Of a stretch of DNA of 7,459 nucleotides, positions 1-6,663 are shown one piece after another. The notes under the pieces are model-generated. The model did no database searches. It was not told where the DNA came from and saw only the letters and a list, made by a program, of their open reading frames with translations. The position numbers and the translations under genes are program-made. This DNA is from Bizionia sp. (GTDB lineage Bacteria; Bacteroidota; Bacteroidia; Flavobacteriales; Flavobacteriaceae). Position 1 is the first letter of the stretch; the number at the start of each line of letters is the position of its first letter. The stretch spans positions 1 to 7,459 of the forward strand of contig JAGPVI010000193.1 in NCBI GenBank assembly GCA_018067115.1, written 5' to 3'.

Positions 1-721
1 CAATACCATTTAAATCGTCGATAATACCGGCGTTGGTTGTTCCTCCCGTAGCGACAACGGCAAATAAGCGTTCGCGTTCTATACTAGATAAATCGGCTAT
101 GGTTTCTTGTAAGCTACTCCCCATTAGCGCTTCTTCAGACTCGACTAAAAGCACATCGACATCAATAACCTTAGCCATCGCTTTTACCGAAGAATGCGCG
201 CCACTAGAAGCAATCATTAAACCTTTTTTACCTCTATTATTTTCTTTTTCTCGCCAGTGTTCGCGAGCTGTTACTAAAGCCGATAGGTTTGCTGCAGTAC
301 CACCACTTGTAAAAACACCGAAGGCACCTTCTGGTAGCCCGGTTAATGAAACAATCCATTGCATGGCTTCGTTTTCGCAGTAAATACCACCAGCACCTTC
401 CATCCAATACGCACCGTGAATACTCGATGCCGAAGTCACTAAATCGAACATAATTGCAGCTTTTGTTGGTGCTGCTGGTACGAAAGCTAGGTTTCTAGGG
501 TGATCGACTGGTACGCTAGCACCTGCCAAATGCTGTTTCCACAAATTAAAAGCATTTTCGCCTCCAATTCCTTTACTGGTAATTGTTTCGCCAACAAGCT
601 TTTTTAATTCTTCCGCTCTTAATGGTTTTCCTATTTTTCTGTCTGTTGCCGAAATACGATCTATAGCGTATTTCATTACGTCCATAGTCATTTCAACTAA
701 TCCTAAATCAATTTTGTGCAT
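1..721 (-). CDS. PLP-dependent group II decarboxylase family protein (3' end outside window)
   Basis: I translated this myself from the ATG at 721-719 and read 240 residues without a stop before the window edge. The protein belongs to the pyridoxal-phosphate group II decarboxylase family (aromatic amino acid, glutamate and related decarboxylases), often annotated in flavobacteria as an aminotransferase or decarboxylase family protein. Visible landmarks are the phosphate-binding-type motif SGGTAANL (about residues 139-146), AHSSVKAM (about 175-182) whose His176 matches the residue that stacks on the PLP ring, and the strand-turn TGGTTNAGIIDD (about 225-236). The Schiff-base lysine and the C-terminal domain lie outside the window, so catalytic competence and substrate cannot be judged. 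The start lies 3 nt after the bshC stop and in the same frame, so co-transcription and translational coupling with bshC are likely. The family call is firm; the substrate is unknown. Confidence 0.88.
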   Translation of the reverse strand, partial: MHKIDLGLVEMTMDVMKYAIDRISATDRKIGKPLRAEELKKLVGETITSKGIGGENAFNLWKQHLAGASVPVDHPRNLAFVPAAPTKAAIMFDLVTSASSIHGAYWMEGAGGIYCENEAMQWIVSLTGLPEGAFGVFTSGGTAANLSALVTAREHWREKENNRGKKGLMIASSGAHSSVKAMAKVIDVDVLLVESEEALMGSSLQETIADLSSIERERLFAVVATGGTTNAGIIDDLNGI

Positions 722-724
722 TTT

Positions 725-2326
725 TTACAATTCTAATATTACGAAATTGTCGTTTAAAGGGTGAAGTTCTTGAAGCAGTTTCGGGATTAATTGTGCCCCA
801 AATTCTTCGTATAATTGTGAGAAATTTGTTATTCTTTCTTGTAAATTTTCATTCGGAAATAATTCATTTTGAAGTGTTGTCGCTCTCGAAATAGCATCTT
901 TTAACTTGCGTTTTTGAGCGTTAAGCAATCTTTTTTCTAAATGCACTAATCCGTTAATTTGTTTCTTTTCTTGCGCGGCAACGGCACCAACAAAAGACTT
1001 ATCGGTTTGTTCGGCTAAAGCATACAAGTCTTTAAACTGTGTTTTTAAAAGCTGAATCTGCTCAGTAAAATCAATATCTATATTAGATATTTGACGCACA
1101 CGCTTGTTTATAAAATTATTGCGTTTTAAAAATAGATCTTGGTTGGAAATAGCAAGTTGCTGTTGTTTTTTAGCTTGATTCTCGCTTTTTATTACTGCAG
1201 AGTTTCGTAACAATAGCATTGGAAAAACGACCTTGTTAGCTTTAAAGTTTCCTTGTAACTGAAACCAATAGGCTAATTCACCTCCTCCACCAATGTAGCA
1301 AAGGTTTGGTAAAATTACTTCTTGATATAATGGTCTTAAAATAACGTTGGGACTAAAATGCTCCGGATTAGTATCGACTTCTTTTATCAATTGCTTTTCC
1401 GTCCAAGAAAACTCTGTATTGAGTGCTTTATAAGTGTTGTCTTCGAAAACAATGCGTTCTCGAACATTTTTTATGTTATAAAATAAGTTAATCTCTCTAG
1501 GATTTACTTGAATAGTATACTCGCTATTAACCGCACTTAAAGCTGCACTCGTTTTCGTAACTTCGTTAAACGAGGTTTGCTTTACTAATTCTTGTTTTAT
1601 GTAGGGTGCAAACTCCTGTTTTAATGCTTTAGAGTTAGCATCAATAATAACCAAACCGTGCTCTTTAAACAATTCATTAGCAAGAAAACGTGTTGCCTCT
1701 GCTAAATTATCGTGTTCTAAATAGGCTTTCTTAAAGAGCTCTCGCAATCTATTTGCATTATCACCCAGACCCAATTCTTTAGAAAATAAATTAAAAACGG
1801 GCTCTAAACCTTCAGTATTTAATTCTCCAACAGCACCAGAAGCCTCTTTATTCCATCGGATTTTTTTTCCATTGAAATTAAAATAATTGATTTCTTCAAA
1901 ATCGTGATCCTCTGTTGCCATCCAATAAATAGGCACTACATTGGCTTTAGGGTATTCGGTTTTTAATTGCTCGGCTAAATTAATAGTCGATACTATTTTA
2001 TATAAGAAATATAGCGGACCCGTAAATAAATTAAGCTGATGCCCAGTAGTTACCGTAAATGTATTATTCTCTTTTAAAGCCTCTATATTTTCTAATACAG
2101 CTGCCGTTGTTTCTATATTTTTATATTGCGATTGCAATGTATTGGCCAACACCAACCGTGTTTCGGTAGACATTGTTTTCTGTTTCGCTTCCATTTGAAG
2201 CTTAAAATTTTCCAATTTAGGAAAAGCATTATAAAATGGTTTAAGCTCCTTCTTTTCAGAAAGATAATCGCAAATTAATCTAGAAAAGAAACCGGTATTT
2301 TTAAAAGAAATATAGTCTGTTGGCAT
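725..2326 (-). CDS. bshC: Putative cysteine ligase BshC (bacillithiol biosynthesis)
   Basis: BshC is assigned to the last step of bacillithiol synthesis, adding cysteine to glucosaminyl-malate in the cytoplasm. The family signature is clear: TTGHQLNLFTGPLYFLYK (starting near residue 93 from this start) and YWMATEDHDFEEINYF about 40 residues later, then a charged helical, probably coiled-coil region in the C-terminal third. The length of 533 residues fits the family. The frame stays open to a TTG at 2404, but the added 26 residues resemble nothing in the family, and the usual flavobacterial N-terminus is MPTD, which begins at 2326. An ATG two codons upstream (2332) is an equally usable start. 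There is no Shine-Dalgarno sequence, as expected in Bacteroidota. It is divergent from the exported-protein gene at 2452 and sits immediately upstream of the decarboxylase. bshA and bshB are not in the window. Confidence 0.9.
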   Translation of the reverse strand: MPTDYISFKNTGFFSRLICDYLSEKKELKPFYNAFPKLENFKLQMEAKQKTMSTETRLVLANTLQSQYKNIETTAAVLENIEALKENNTFTVTTGHQLNLFTGPLYFLYKIVSTINLAEQLKTEYPKANVVPIYWMATEDHDFEEINYFNFNGKKIRWNKEASGAVGELNTEGLEPVFNLFSKELGLGDNANRLRELFKKAYLEHDNLAEATRFLANELFKEHGLVIIDANSKALKQEFAPYIKQELVKQTSFNEVTKTSAALSAVNSEYTIQVNPREINLFYNIKNVRERIVFEDNTYKALNTEFSWTEKQLIKEVDTNPEHFSPNVILRPLYQEVILPNLCYIGGGGELAYWFQLQGNFKANKVVFPMLLLRNSAVIKSENQAKKQQQLAISNQDLFLKRNNFINKRVRQISNIDIDFTEQIQLLKTQFKDLYALAEQTDKSFVGAVAAQEKKQINGLVHLEKRLLNAQKRKLKDAISRATTLQNELFPNENLQERITNFSQLYEEFGAQLIPKLLQELHPLNDNFVILEL

Positions 2327-2346
2327 AGTCATTATCAATTCTTGGG

Positions 2347-2354
2347 TAAAGATA
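2347..2354 (-). promoter_or_regulatory. Possible -7 element for bshC
   Basis: On the minus strand this reads TATCTTTA, one base away from the Bacteroidota -7 consensus TAnnTTTG. It lies 14 nt before the ATG at 2332. No good TTG is found 17-23 nt upstream (the nearest is CTG at 18 nt), so the call is weak. Confidence 0.25.
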
Positions 2355-2451
2355 AGGCTCTTTGCACAAAGACAGGTCTTAAAATTTATATAAAAGATTT
2401 CCAATAGGAGGCGTTTTTTTCGTAATTTATAGAGTGAAAAATACTACCGTT

Positions 2452-3732
2452 ATGAAAACTGCTCAAGTGATAATTAGAGGACATTTTAAAATAAAACTCA
2501 TCTTAATTTTATGTGTTTGCTTAGGCATTGGTAGTATTAACGCACAATCTATAGAAACTATAAAAGGTGACTTGTTAGACTCTCAAACAGACCATCCTAT
2601 TCCGCTCGCAAGAGTGCAAATAAATAACACCAATATTAGTACTGTTAGTAATTCTGATGGTGTATTTACTTTAAAAATACCGTCTACTGACGTACAAAAC
2701 TTTTTAACGATCACTGCTTTAGGCTATAATAAACGCGTGATTAAAATTACCAATTTAAAAGAAGCGTTTAACAGTATTAAATTAGACATCGCCCCTACTA
2801 TTTTAGCACAGGTAGACATTAATACTCCTAGTAATGCCAGAACTCTAGTTGAAAAAATGCTGACTCTAAAAAATAAAAACTACACCAATAACCAGGTTAT
2901 TATGACGGGTTTTTATAGAGAAACTATAAAGCGCAGAAATAGAAATGCATCTCTATCTGAAGCTGTGGTTTCTATTTACAAAGAACCTTACACAAGCACT
3001 ACAACCGATGCCATTACATTAGTCAAAGCGCGAAAACAAACGGACTACACGAGACTTGACACCGTAGCATTAAAATTGCAAGGCGGACCTTATAGTGCCT
3101 TACACACCGATATTATAAAATATTCTGAGTATGTTTTTAACGAGAGTAATTTAGATAGATATGATTTCTCATTCGAAAAATCGACACAAATTAACAACAA
3201 CTTGGTCTATGTAGTCGCCTTTAAACAAAAAGAAAACAACGACGACGCTTTGTATTATGGCAAACTTTATATCGATGCCGATAGCTATGCACTAACACGT
3301 TCTGCATTTAACTTAAATGTTGAAAATAGAGAACAAGCCACCCGTTTGTTTGTAATTAAAAAACCACGAAAAGCTATTGTCTACCCCACCGAGGCATCGT
3401 ATGTTATTCATTATAAAAACGATAATAATACGTGGCAGTTTGCTTACAGTAATATAACACTTGCTTTTAAGGTGAAGTGGAAAAACAGACTATTTAATAC
3501 ACGGTATACGTTACAAAGTGAAATGGCTATTACAAACTGGAAAAACAACACAGAAAATAGCACGCTTAAACACAAAGACAAACTTAAAACTAATGCCATT
3601 TTACAAAACGAAGCTTCTGGATTTTCGGAACCCGACTTTTGGGGTAAATACAATATTATAGAGCCCGATAAATCTATAGAGTACGCCATCGATAAAATAA
3701 ATAAGGAACAAAAAAAAGAGCAACCTAATTGA
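2452..3732 (+). CDS. Exported protein with carboxypeptidase-regulatory-like domain, function unknown
   Basis: The protein has 426 residues from the ATG at 2452. A GTG at 2434 would add six residues, but the ATG gives a better signal peptide: basic residues to about 15, a hydrophobic core LILILCVCLGIG (about 16-27) and a likely cleavage after SINA (31), before QS, a common Bacteroidota pattern. Residues about 37-112 look like a CarboxypepD_reg-like beta-sandwich (KGDLLDSQTDHPIPLARVQI, then NSDGVFTLKIP, ending ITALGYNKRVIKI). The remaining 300 residues contain GFYRETIKRRNR, a beta-rich stretch, and a C-terminal DFWGKYNIIEP (395-405) that I recall from similarly built Bacteroidota proteins. There is no TonB-dependent receptor plug or barrel, no peptidase motif and no obvious sorting domain, so it is probably periplasmic or at the inner face of the outer membrane. 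It is transcribed alone, divergent from bshC and convergent with rimO. The biochemical role is unknown. Confidence 0.88.
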   Translation: MKTAQVIIRGHFKIKLILILCVCLGIGSINAQSIETIKGDLLDSQTDHPIPLARVQINNTNISTVSNSDGVFTLKIPSTDVQNFLTITALGYNKRVIKITNLKEAFNSIKLDIAPTILAQVDINTPSNARTLVEKMLTLKNKNYTNNQVIMTGFYRETIKRRNRNASLSEAVVSIYKEPYTSTTTDAITLVKARKQTDYTRLDTVALKLQGGPYSALHTDIIKYSEYVFNESNLDRYDFSFEKSTQINNNLVYVVAFKQKENNDDALYYGKLYIDADSYALTRSAFNLNVENREQATRLFVIKKPRKAIVYPTEASYVIHYKNDNNTWQFAYSNITLAFKVKWKNRLFNTRYTLQSEMAITNWKNNTENSTLKHKDKLKTNAILQNEASGFSEPDFWGKYNIIEPDKSIEYAIDKINKEQKKEQPN

Positions 3733-3746
3733 ATTAGATTGCTCTT
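3710..3746 (-). terminator. Intrinsic terminator of rimO, overlapping the 3' end of the convergent gene
   Basis: Arms 3732-3746 and 3716-3730 form a near-perfect inverted repeat of 15 nt around base 3731. Read on the minus strand, the hairpin is followed by eight U (A run at 3710-3717), as for an intrinsic terminator 24 nt after the rimO stop. The single non-Watson-Crick position (3724/3738) is a G-U wobble in minus-strand RNA but a C-A mismatch in plus-strand RNA, and the plus side has no U-tract. The hairpin therefore mainly serves rimO. The left arm covers the last codons of the exported-protein gene, and its stop codon sits at the loop. Confidence 0.8.
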
Positions 3747-3770
3747 AAATATTATGTTATAAACCGTATT

Positions 3771-5075
3771 TTATTTTACGACTTCGGCATACAAATCAAA
3801 ATCTGCAGCTTCGGTAATTTTTACTCTTGTAAACTCACCAGTTTTTAAATAAACTTTAGACGCATCAATTAACACTTCGTTATCTACATCTGGCGAATCG
3901 AATTCGGTACGACCAACAAAGTAATCACCTTCTTTTCTATCGATTACCACTTTTAATTCTTGTCCGATTTTTTCTTGATTTAATTCCCAAGAAATCTGCG
4001 ATTGAATTTCCATAATCTCATTAGCACGGTCTTGCTTCACGTCTTCTGGCACATCATCTTCTAAATTATAAGCGTGTGTGTTTTCTTCGTGAGAATAGGT
4101 AAAACATCCCATACGCTCAAAACGCATTTCGCGAACCCAGTCTCTAAGCTCTTCGAAATCTTCTTGTGTTTCTCCAGGATAACCAACAATTAAAGTGGTA
4201 CGAATGGTCATTCCTGGTACCGTTTCTCTAAACGCTTTTAATAATTTTGTCGTTTTCTCTTTTGTAGTACCACGACGCATACTTTTTAAAATAGAATCGC
4301 TAATATGCTGTAAAGGAATATCTAAATAATTACAAATTTTAGGCTCCTTATTCATTAAATCTAACACATCCATTGGGAATCCTGTTGGAAACGCGTAATG
4401 TAAACGAATCCATTCAATGCCCTCTACCTTTACTAAATTTTCTAAAAGCTCAGCTAAATTTCGTTTTTTATAAATATCTAATCCGTAGTAGGTTAAATCT
4501 TGCGCAATTAAAATTAACTCTTTAACACCGTTTGCCGCTAGTTTTTCAGCTTCTATAACTAAATTTTCTATTGGCGTACTTTTGTGTTTCCCCCTCATTA
4601 AAGGAATCGCACAAAAGCTACACGGTCTATCGCAACCTTCGGCAATTTTTAAATAGGCATAATTTTTAGGCGTAGTCGTTAAACGCTCACCTATTAATTC
4701 GTGCTTATAATCGGCACCTAATGCTTTCAATAACCCAGGAAGCTCGGTAGTTCCAAAATACTGATCTACGTTAGGAATTTCCTTTTGTAAATCTGGCTTA
4801 TAACGCTCAGATAAACAGCCGGTAACAAATACTTTATCCACTTCGCCATCTTCCTTTTTCTGCATGTACTCTAAAATAGTATTTACACTTTCTTCTTTGG
4901 CATTATTTATAAAACCACAAGTGTTAATAACTACAATATTTCCTTCCTCTTCGTGTGCCACATCTTTTCCGCTCGCTTTTAACTGTCCCATTAAAACCTC
5001 GCTATCGTAAACATTTTTGCTACACCCTAGAGTGATTACATTGATTTTGTTCTTCTTAAGTGATTTAGTACGCAT
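3771..5075 (-). CDS. rimO: Ribosomal protein S12 methylthiotransferase RimO
   Basis: RimO is a radical-SAM enzyme with two iron-sulfur clusters that adds a methylthio group to the conserved aspartate of ribosomal protein S12. The 434-residue protein has the full domain order. The N-terminal UPF0004/MTTase domain has cluster cysteines at 18 (LGCSKN), 53 (NTCGF) and 87 (TGCLSER). The radical-SAM CxxxCxxC motif is at 148/152/155 (GCDRPCSFC). A C-terminal TRAM domain spans about 367-434. LGCSKNVYDSE and the FCAIPLMRGKHKS segment favour RimO over the tRNA-modifying relative MiaB. The ATG at 5075 is chosen because the MTTase domain begins at once and a -7 element lies 17 nt upstream. It is a single gene with its own promoter and terminator, on the same strand as the ribosomal protein genes and ftsY. 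No residue loss or frameshift is seen. Confidence 0.96.
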   Translation of the reverse strand: MRTKSLKKNKINVITLGCSKNVYDSEVLMGQLKASGKDVAHEEEGNIVVINTCGFINNAKEESVNTILEYMQKKEDGEVDKVFVTGCLSERYKPDLQKEIPNVDQYFGTTELPGLLKALGADYKHELIGERLTTTPKNYAYLKIAEGCDRPCSFCAIPLMRGKHKSTPIENLVIEAEKLAANGVKELILIAQDLTYYGLDIYKKRNLAELLENLVKVEGIEWIRLHYAFPTGFPMDVLDLMNKEPKICNYLDIPLQHISDSILKSMRRGTTKEKTTKLLKAFRETVPGMTIRTTLIVGYPGETQEDFEELRDWVREMRFERMGCFTYSHEENTHAYNLEDDVPEDVKQDRANEIMEIQSQISWELNQEKIGQELKVVIDRKEGDYFVGRTEFDSPDVDNEVLIDASKVYLKTGEFTRVKITEAADFDLYAEVVK

Positions 5076-5092
5076 ATAATAATTTTGGATTG

Positions 5093-5100
5093 CAAAGATA
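5093..5100 (-). promoter_or_regulatory. -7 promoter element of rimO
   Basis: The minus strand reads TATCTTTG, an exact match to the Bacteroidota -7 consensus TAnnTTTG, ending 17 nt before the rimO ATG. This predicts a short leader of roughly 10-15 nt. No TTG is found at the usual 17-23 nt upstream, so the -33 element is absent or degenerate. Confidence 0.55.
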
Positions 5101-5257
5101 CAACGATATTTAAAGCTATTCGATATTTTAAGATTTAAAACGAAAGCACGCGTTGTAAACGTTTCTTTTTTATGTTGAAGTGCCTCAAATTAAATTATGA
5201 GCGCTTTTTTTAAACTGGAATACTATATTTCCATAATGCCTCTAAAGTAATAGAAAC

Positions 5258-5285
5258 AAAAATTGAAGCTGTATTAGAGCTTCAA
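5258..5285 (-). terminator. Intrinsic terminator of ftsY
   Basis: Arms 5278-5285 and 5263-5270 give an 8-bp perfect stem (TTGAAGCT with AGCTTCAA) and a 7-nt loop. On the minus strand it is followed by a U-rich run (A run at 5258-5262, then further A-rich bases). It lies 28 nt after the ftsY stop. The remaining sequence to rimO (5101-5257) holds no convincing gene or RNA. Confidence 0.7.
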
Positions 5286-5313
5286 CTTTATTTTAGTATA
5301 TAAAAATAAGGTG

Positions 5314-6288
5314 CTATTTGAAGAAAGAATCTACAAACTCAAATTTATTAAAGACCTGTAAATCTTCAATACCTTCACCTACACCTATATATTTTACTGG
5401 AATTTTAAACTGATCTGAAATACCTATTACCACACCACCTTTTGCAGTACCGTCTAATTTAGTAACGGCTAGTGAGGTCACCTCGGTTGCTGCAGTAAAT
5501 TGTTTGGCTTGCTCGAATGCATTCTGTCCTGTAGAACCATCTAATACCAACAAGACATCGTGAGGTGCATCGCCAATAACTTTCTGCATAACACGCTTCA
5601 CTTTAGTTAACTCGTTCATTAAGTTTACCTTATTATGCAAACGCCCCGCAGTGTCAATAATAATAACATCGGCATTTTGAGTGACTCCAGATTGCAAGGC
5701 ATCGAAAGCGACACTAGCAGGATCACTACCCATATCTTGACGCACCATTGGCACATCTACTCTATCTGCCCACACCTGTAATTGATCTATGGCAGCAGCT
5801 CTAAAAGTATCGGCAGCTCCAAGAACAACATTTAATCCTTTCTTTTTAAACTGATACGCCAATTTACCAATAGTTGTTGTTTTACCAACACCGTTAACAC
5901 CAACGACCATTAAAACATATGGCGTTTTAGATCCATCAGCCTGAGGTTCTAGTTTAGGAATTGTGTATTCTACTTCTTCACCAGCATTGGTTTCAGATAA
6001 TAAGCCAGCAATCTCTTCTCTTAAAATTTTATTAAGCTCGCTAGTTCCTAAATATTTATCTTTAGATACGCGCTCTTCGATACGGTCTATAATTTTTAGT
6101 GTTGTATTAACACCGACATCGCTAGAGACTAAAACCTCCTCTAGATTATCTAAAACATCTTCATCGACTTTAGATTTTCCAGCGACTGCTTTACTTAACT
6201 TTCCTAAAAAAGAATTGCTTGTTTTCTCTAATCCTTTATCTAAGGTTTCTTTTTTTTCTGAAGAAAATATTTTTTTAAAAAAACTCAT
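5314..6288 (-). CDS. ftsY: Signal recognition particle receptor FtsY
   Basis: FtsY is the SRP-receptor GTPase. It binds the Ffh-ribosome complex at the inner membrane and hands nascent membrane proteins to the Sec translocon. The 324-residue protein has a short basic amphipathic N-terminus (MSFFKKIFSSEKK) suited to membrane contact, a helical N domain (about 20-105) and the SRP-type G domain. Motifs are the P-loop GVNGVGKTTT (130-139), the SRP-GTPase signature DTFRAAA (160-166), DTAGR (212-216) and TKLDG (276-280). The long acidic A domain of E. coli FtsY is missing, as is usual in this phylum. The ATG at 6288 is the only start that fits the N-terminus. It is bounded upstream by the ribosomal operon terminator and downstream by its own terminator, so it is probably transcribed alone, perhaps from the promoter-like sequence at 6422-6453. 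Confidence 0.96.
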   Translation of the reverse strand: MSFFKKIFSSEKKETLDKGLEKTSNSFLGKLSKAVAGKSKVDEDVLDNLEEVLVSSDVGVNTTLKIIDRIEERVSKDKYLGTSELNKILREEIAGLLSETNAGEEVEYTIPKLEPQADGSKTPYVLMVVGVNGVGKTTTIGKLAYQFKKKGLNVVLGAADTFRAAAIDQLQVWADRVDVPMVRQDMGSDPASVAFDALQSGVTQNADVIIIDTAGRLHNKVNLMNELTKVKRVMQKVIGDAPHDVLLVLDGSTGQNAFEQAKQFTAATEVTSLAVTKLDGTAKGGVVIGISDQFKIPVKYIGVGEGIEDLQVFNKFEFVDSFFK

Positions 6289-6342
6289 ATTATTGTGTGT
6301 TGACTATGTCGTTAAAGGACGTTGTTCTTTCATATGAATAGA

Positions 6343-6411
6343 TTAGAACAAATTCCCTAAAAGCTGTATAACAAATTCTAAGCCTTTTTTTACAAGCTGA
6401 AACTTTGTCAT
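6343..6411 (-). CDS. Possible 22-residue amphipathic peptide in the ftsY leader
   Basis: This short ORF has ATG at 6411-6409 and TAA at 6345-6343. The peptide begins MTKFQLVKKG and ends QLLGNLF. On a 100-degree helical wheel, Thr2, Gln5, Lys8, Lys9, Glu12, Gln16, Gly19 and Asn20 fall on one face. The hydrophobic residues (Phe4, Leu6, Val7, Leu11, Phe13, Val14, Ile15, Leu17, Leu18, Leu21, Phe22) occupy the other. Only Lys3 and Gly10 break the pattern. A promoter-like sequence ends 10 nt before the ATG, which would leave an almost leaderless message. There is no Shine-Dalgarno sequence, which is uninformative in this phylum. An ORF this short can arise by chance, and the stretch may simply be ftsY leader. 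Confidence 0.2.
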   Translation of the reverse strand: MTKFQLVKKGLEFVIQLLGNLF

Positions 6412-6421
6412 TAAAACTGAC

Positions 6422-6453
6422 GTAAGATAAAGCAATATTATATAAAAACAAAA
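6422..6453 (-). promoter_or_regulatory. Candidate ftsY promoter overlapping the upstream terminator
   Basis: On the minus strand TTTTG (6453-6449) is followed after exactly 19 nt by TATCTTAC (6429-6422), close to the consensus TTTG-N19-TAnnTTTG with the last two bases off. The -33 part lies inside the U-tract of the ribosomal operon terminator. ftsY needs a promoter between that terminator and its start, and this is the best match I see there. It implies a leader of about 125 nt. Confidence 0.45.
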
Positions 6454-6478
6454 GCCGCTTTCTAAACGAAAGCAGCTT
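6444..6478 (-). terminator. Intrinsic terminator of the rpmB-rpmG-DUF4295 operon
   Basis: Arms 6468-6478 and 6452-6462 form an 11-bp stem (minus-strand AAGCTGCTTTC with GAAAGCGGCTT, one G-U pair) with a 5-nt loop. A U-rich run follows (A-rich bases 6444-6453, broken by a single C). It lies 28 nt after the stop of the DUF4295 gene and is the strongest terminator in the window. Confidence 0.85.
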
Positions 6479-6506
6479 GATGTAAATTTTATTTATGGAG
6501 TAGACC

Positions 6507-6656
6507 CTATTTCTTTAAAAAATCGTCTACTGCCTCTGGTGTCATGATTGATTCAACAAACATGTAAGCTCCAGTTTTTGGAGACTTAACCATTTTTATT
6601 GCTTTTGATAATCTTTTAGATCCTGTCTGTAATGATGCTACTGATTTCTTTGCCAT
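6507..6656 (-). CDS. DUF4295 family protein, probably ribosomal protein bL38
   Basis: This is a 49-residue gene read directly from the sequence, with ATG at 6656-6654 and TAG at 6509-6507. The protein starts MAKKSVASLQTGSKRLSKAI and continues with KMVKSPKTGAYMFVES and EAVDDFLKK. This is the pattern of the DUF4295 family that follows rpmG in Bacteroidota. I recall that cryo-EM of the Flavobacterium johnsoniae ribosome revealed an extra large-subunit protein named bL38, and I believe it is this family; I could not check this here. The small size, high lysine content and position 7 nt after the rpmG stop all fit a ribosomal protein. It is the last gene of the rpmB-rpmG operon and is followed by a strong terminator. 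Confidence 0.9.
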   Translation of the reverse strand: MAKKSVASLQTGSKRLSKAIKMVKSPKTGAYMFVESIMTPEAVDDFLKK

Positions 6657-6663
6657 GACTCAA

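Noticed and set aside
33..383. Plus-strand ORF of 116 codons
   Set aside because: It lies antisense inside the decarboxylase gene, which has recognisable family motifs; the plus-strand product is Ser/Thr-rich and resembles no family.
2327..2404. Extended bshC N-terminus from the TTG at 2404
   Set aside because: The extra 26 residues do not look like the family, which starts with MPTD in flavobacteria; they would also cover the likely promoter region.
2406..2411. Perfect AGGAGG upstream of the exported-protein gene
   Set aside because: It is 22 nt before the GTG and 40 nt before the ATG, too far to position a ribosome. No start lies at the right distance, and Bacteroidota ribosomes largely do not use this signal.
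3444..3689. Minus-strand ORF of 81 codons
   Set aside because: It is antisense to the exported-protein gene and Leu/Ser/Phe-rich, as expected from the complement of an AT-rich coding strand; no family features.
5101..5257. Search for a small RNA, tRNA or extra gene between rimO and the ftsY terminator
   Set aside because: Only very short ORFs (about 13 codons) and weak 5-bp hairpins are present; no cloverleaf or recognisable RNA fold.
6304..6333. Nine-codon ORF (MKEQRPLTT) just upstream of ftsY
   Set aside because: It is too short to separate from chance and has no supporting signal.
5963..6337. Plus-strand ORF of 124 codons
   Set aside because: It is antisense to the ftsY N domain, with low-complexity Ser/Leu/Thr composition.
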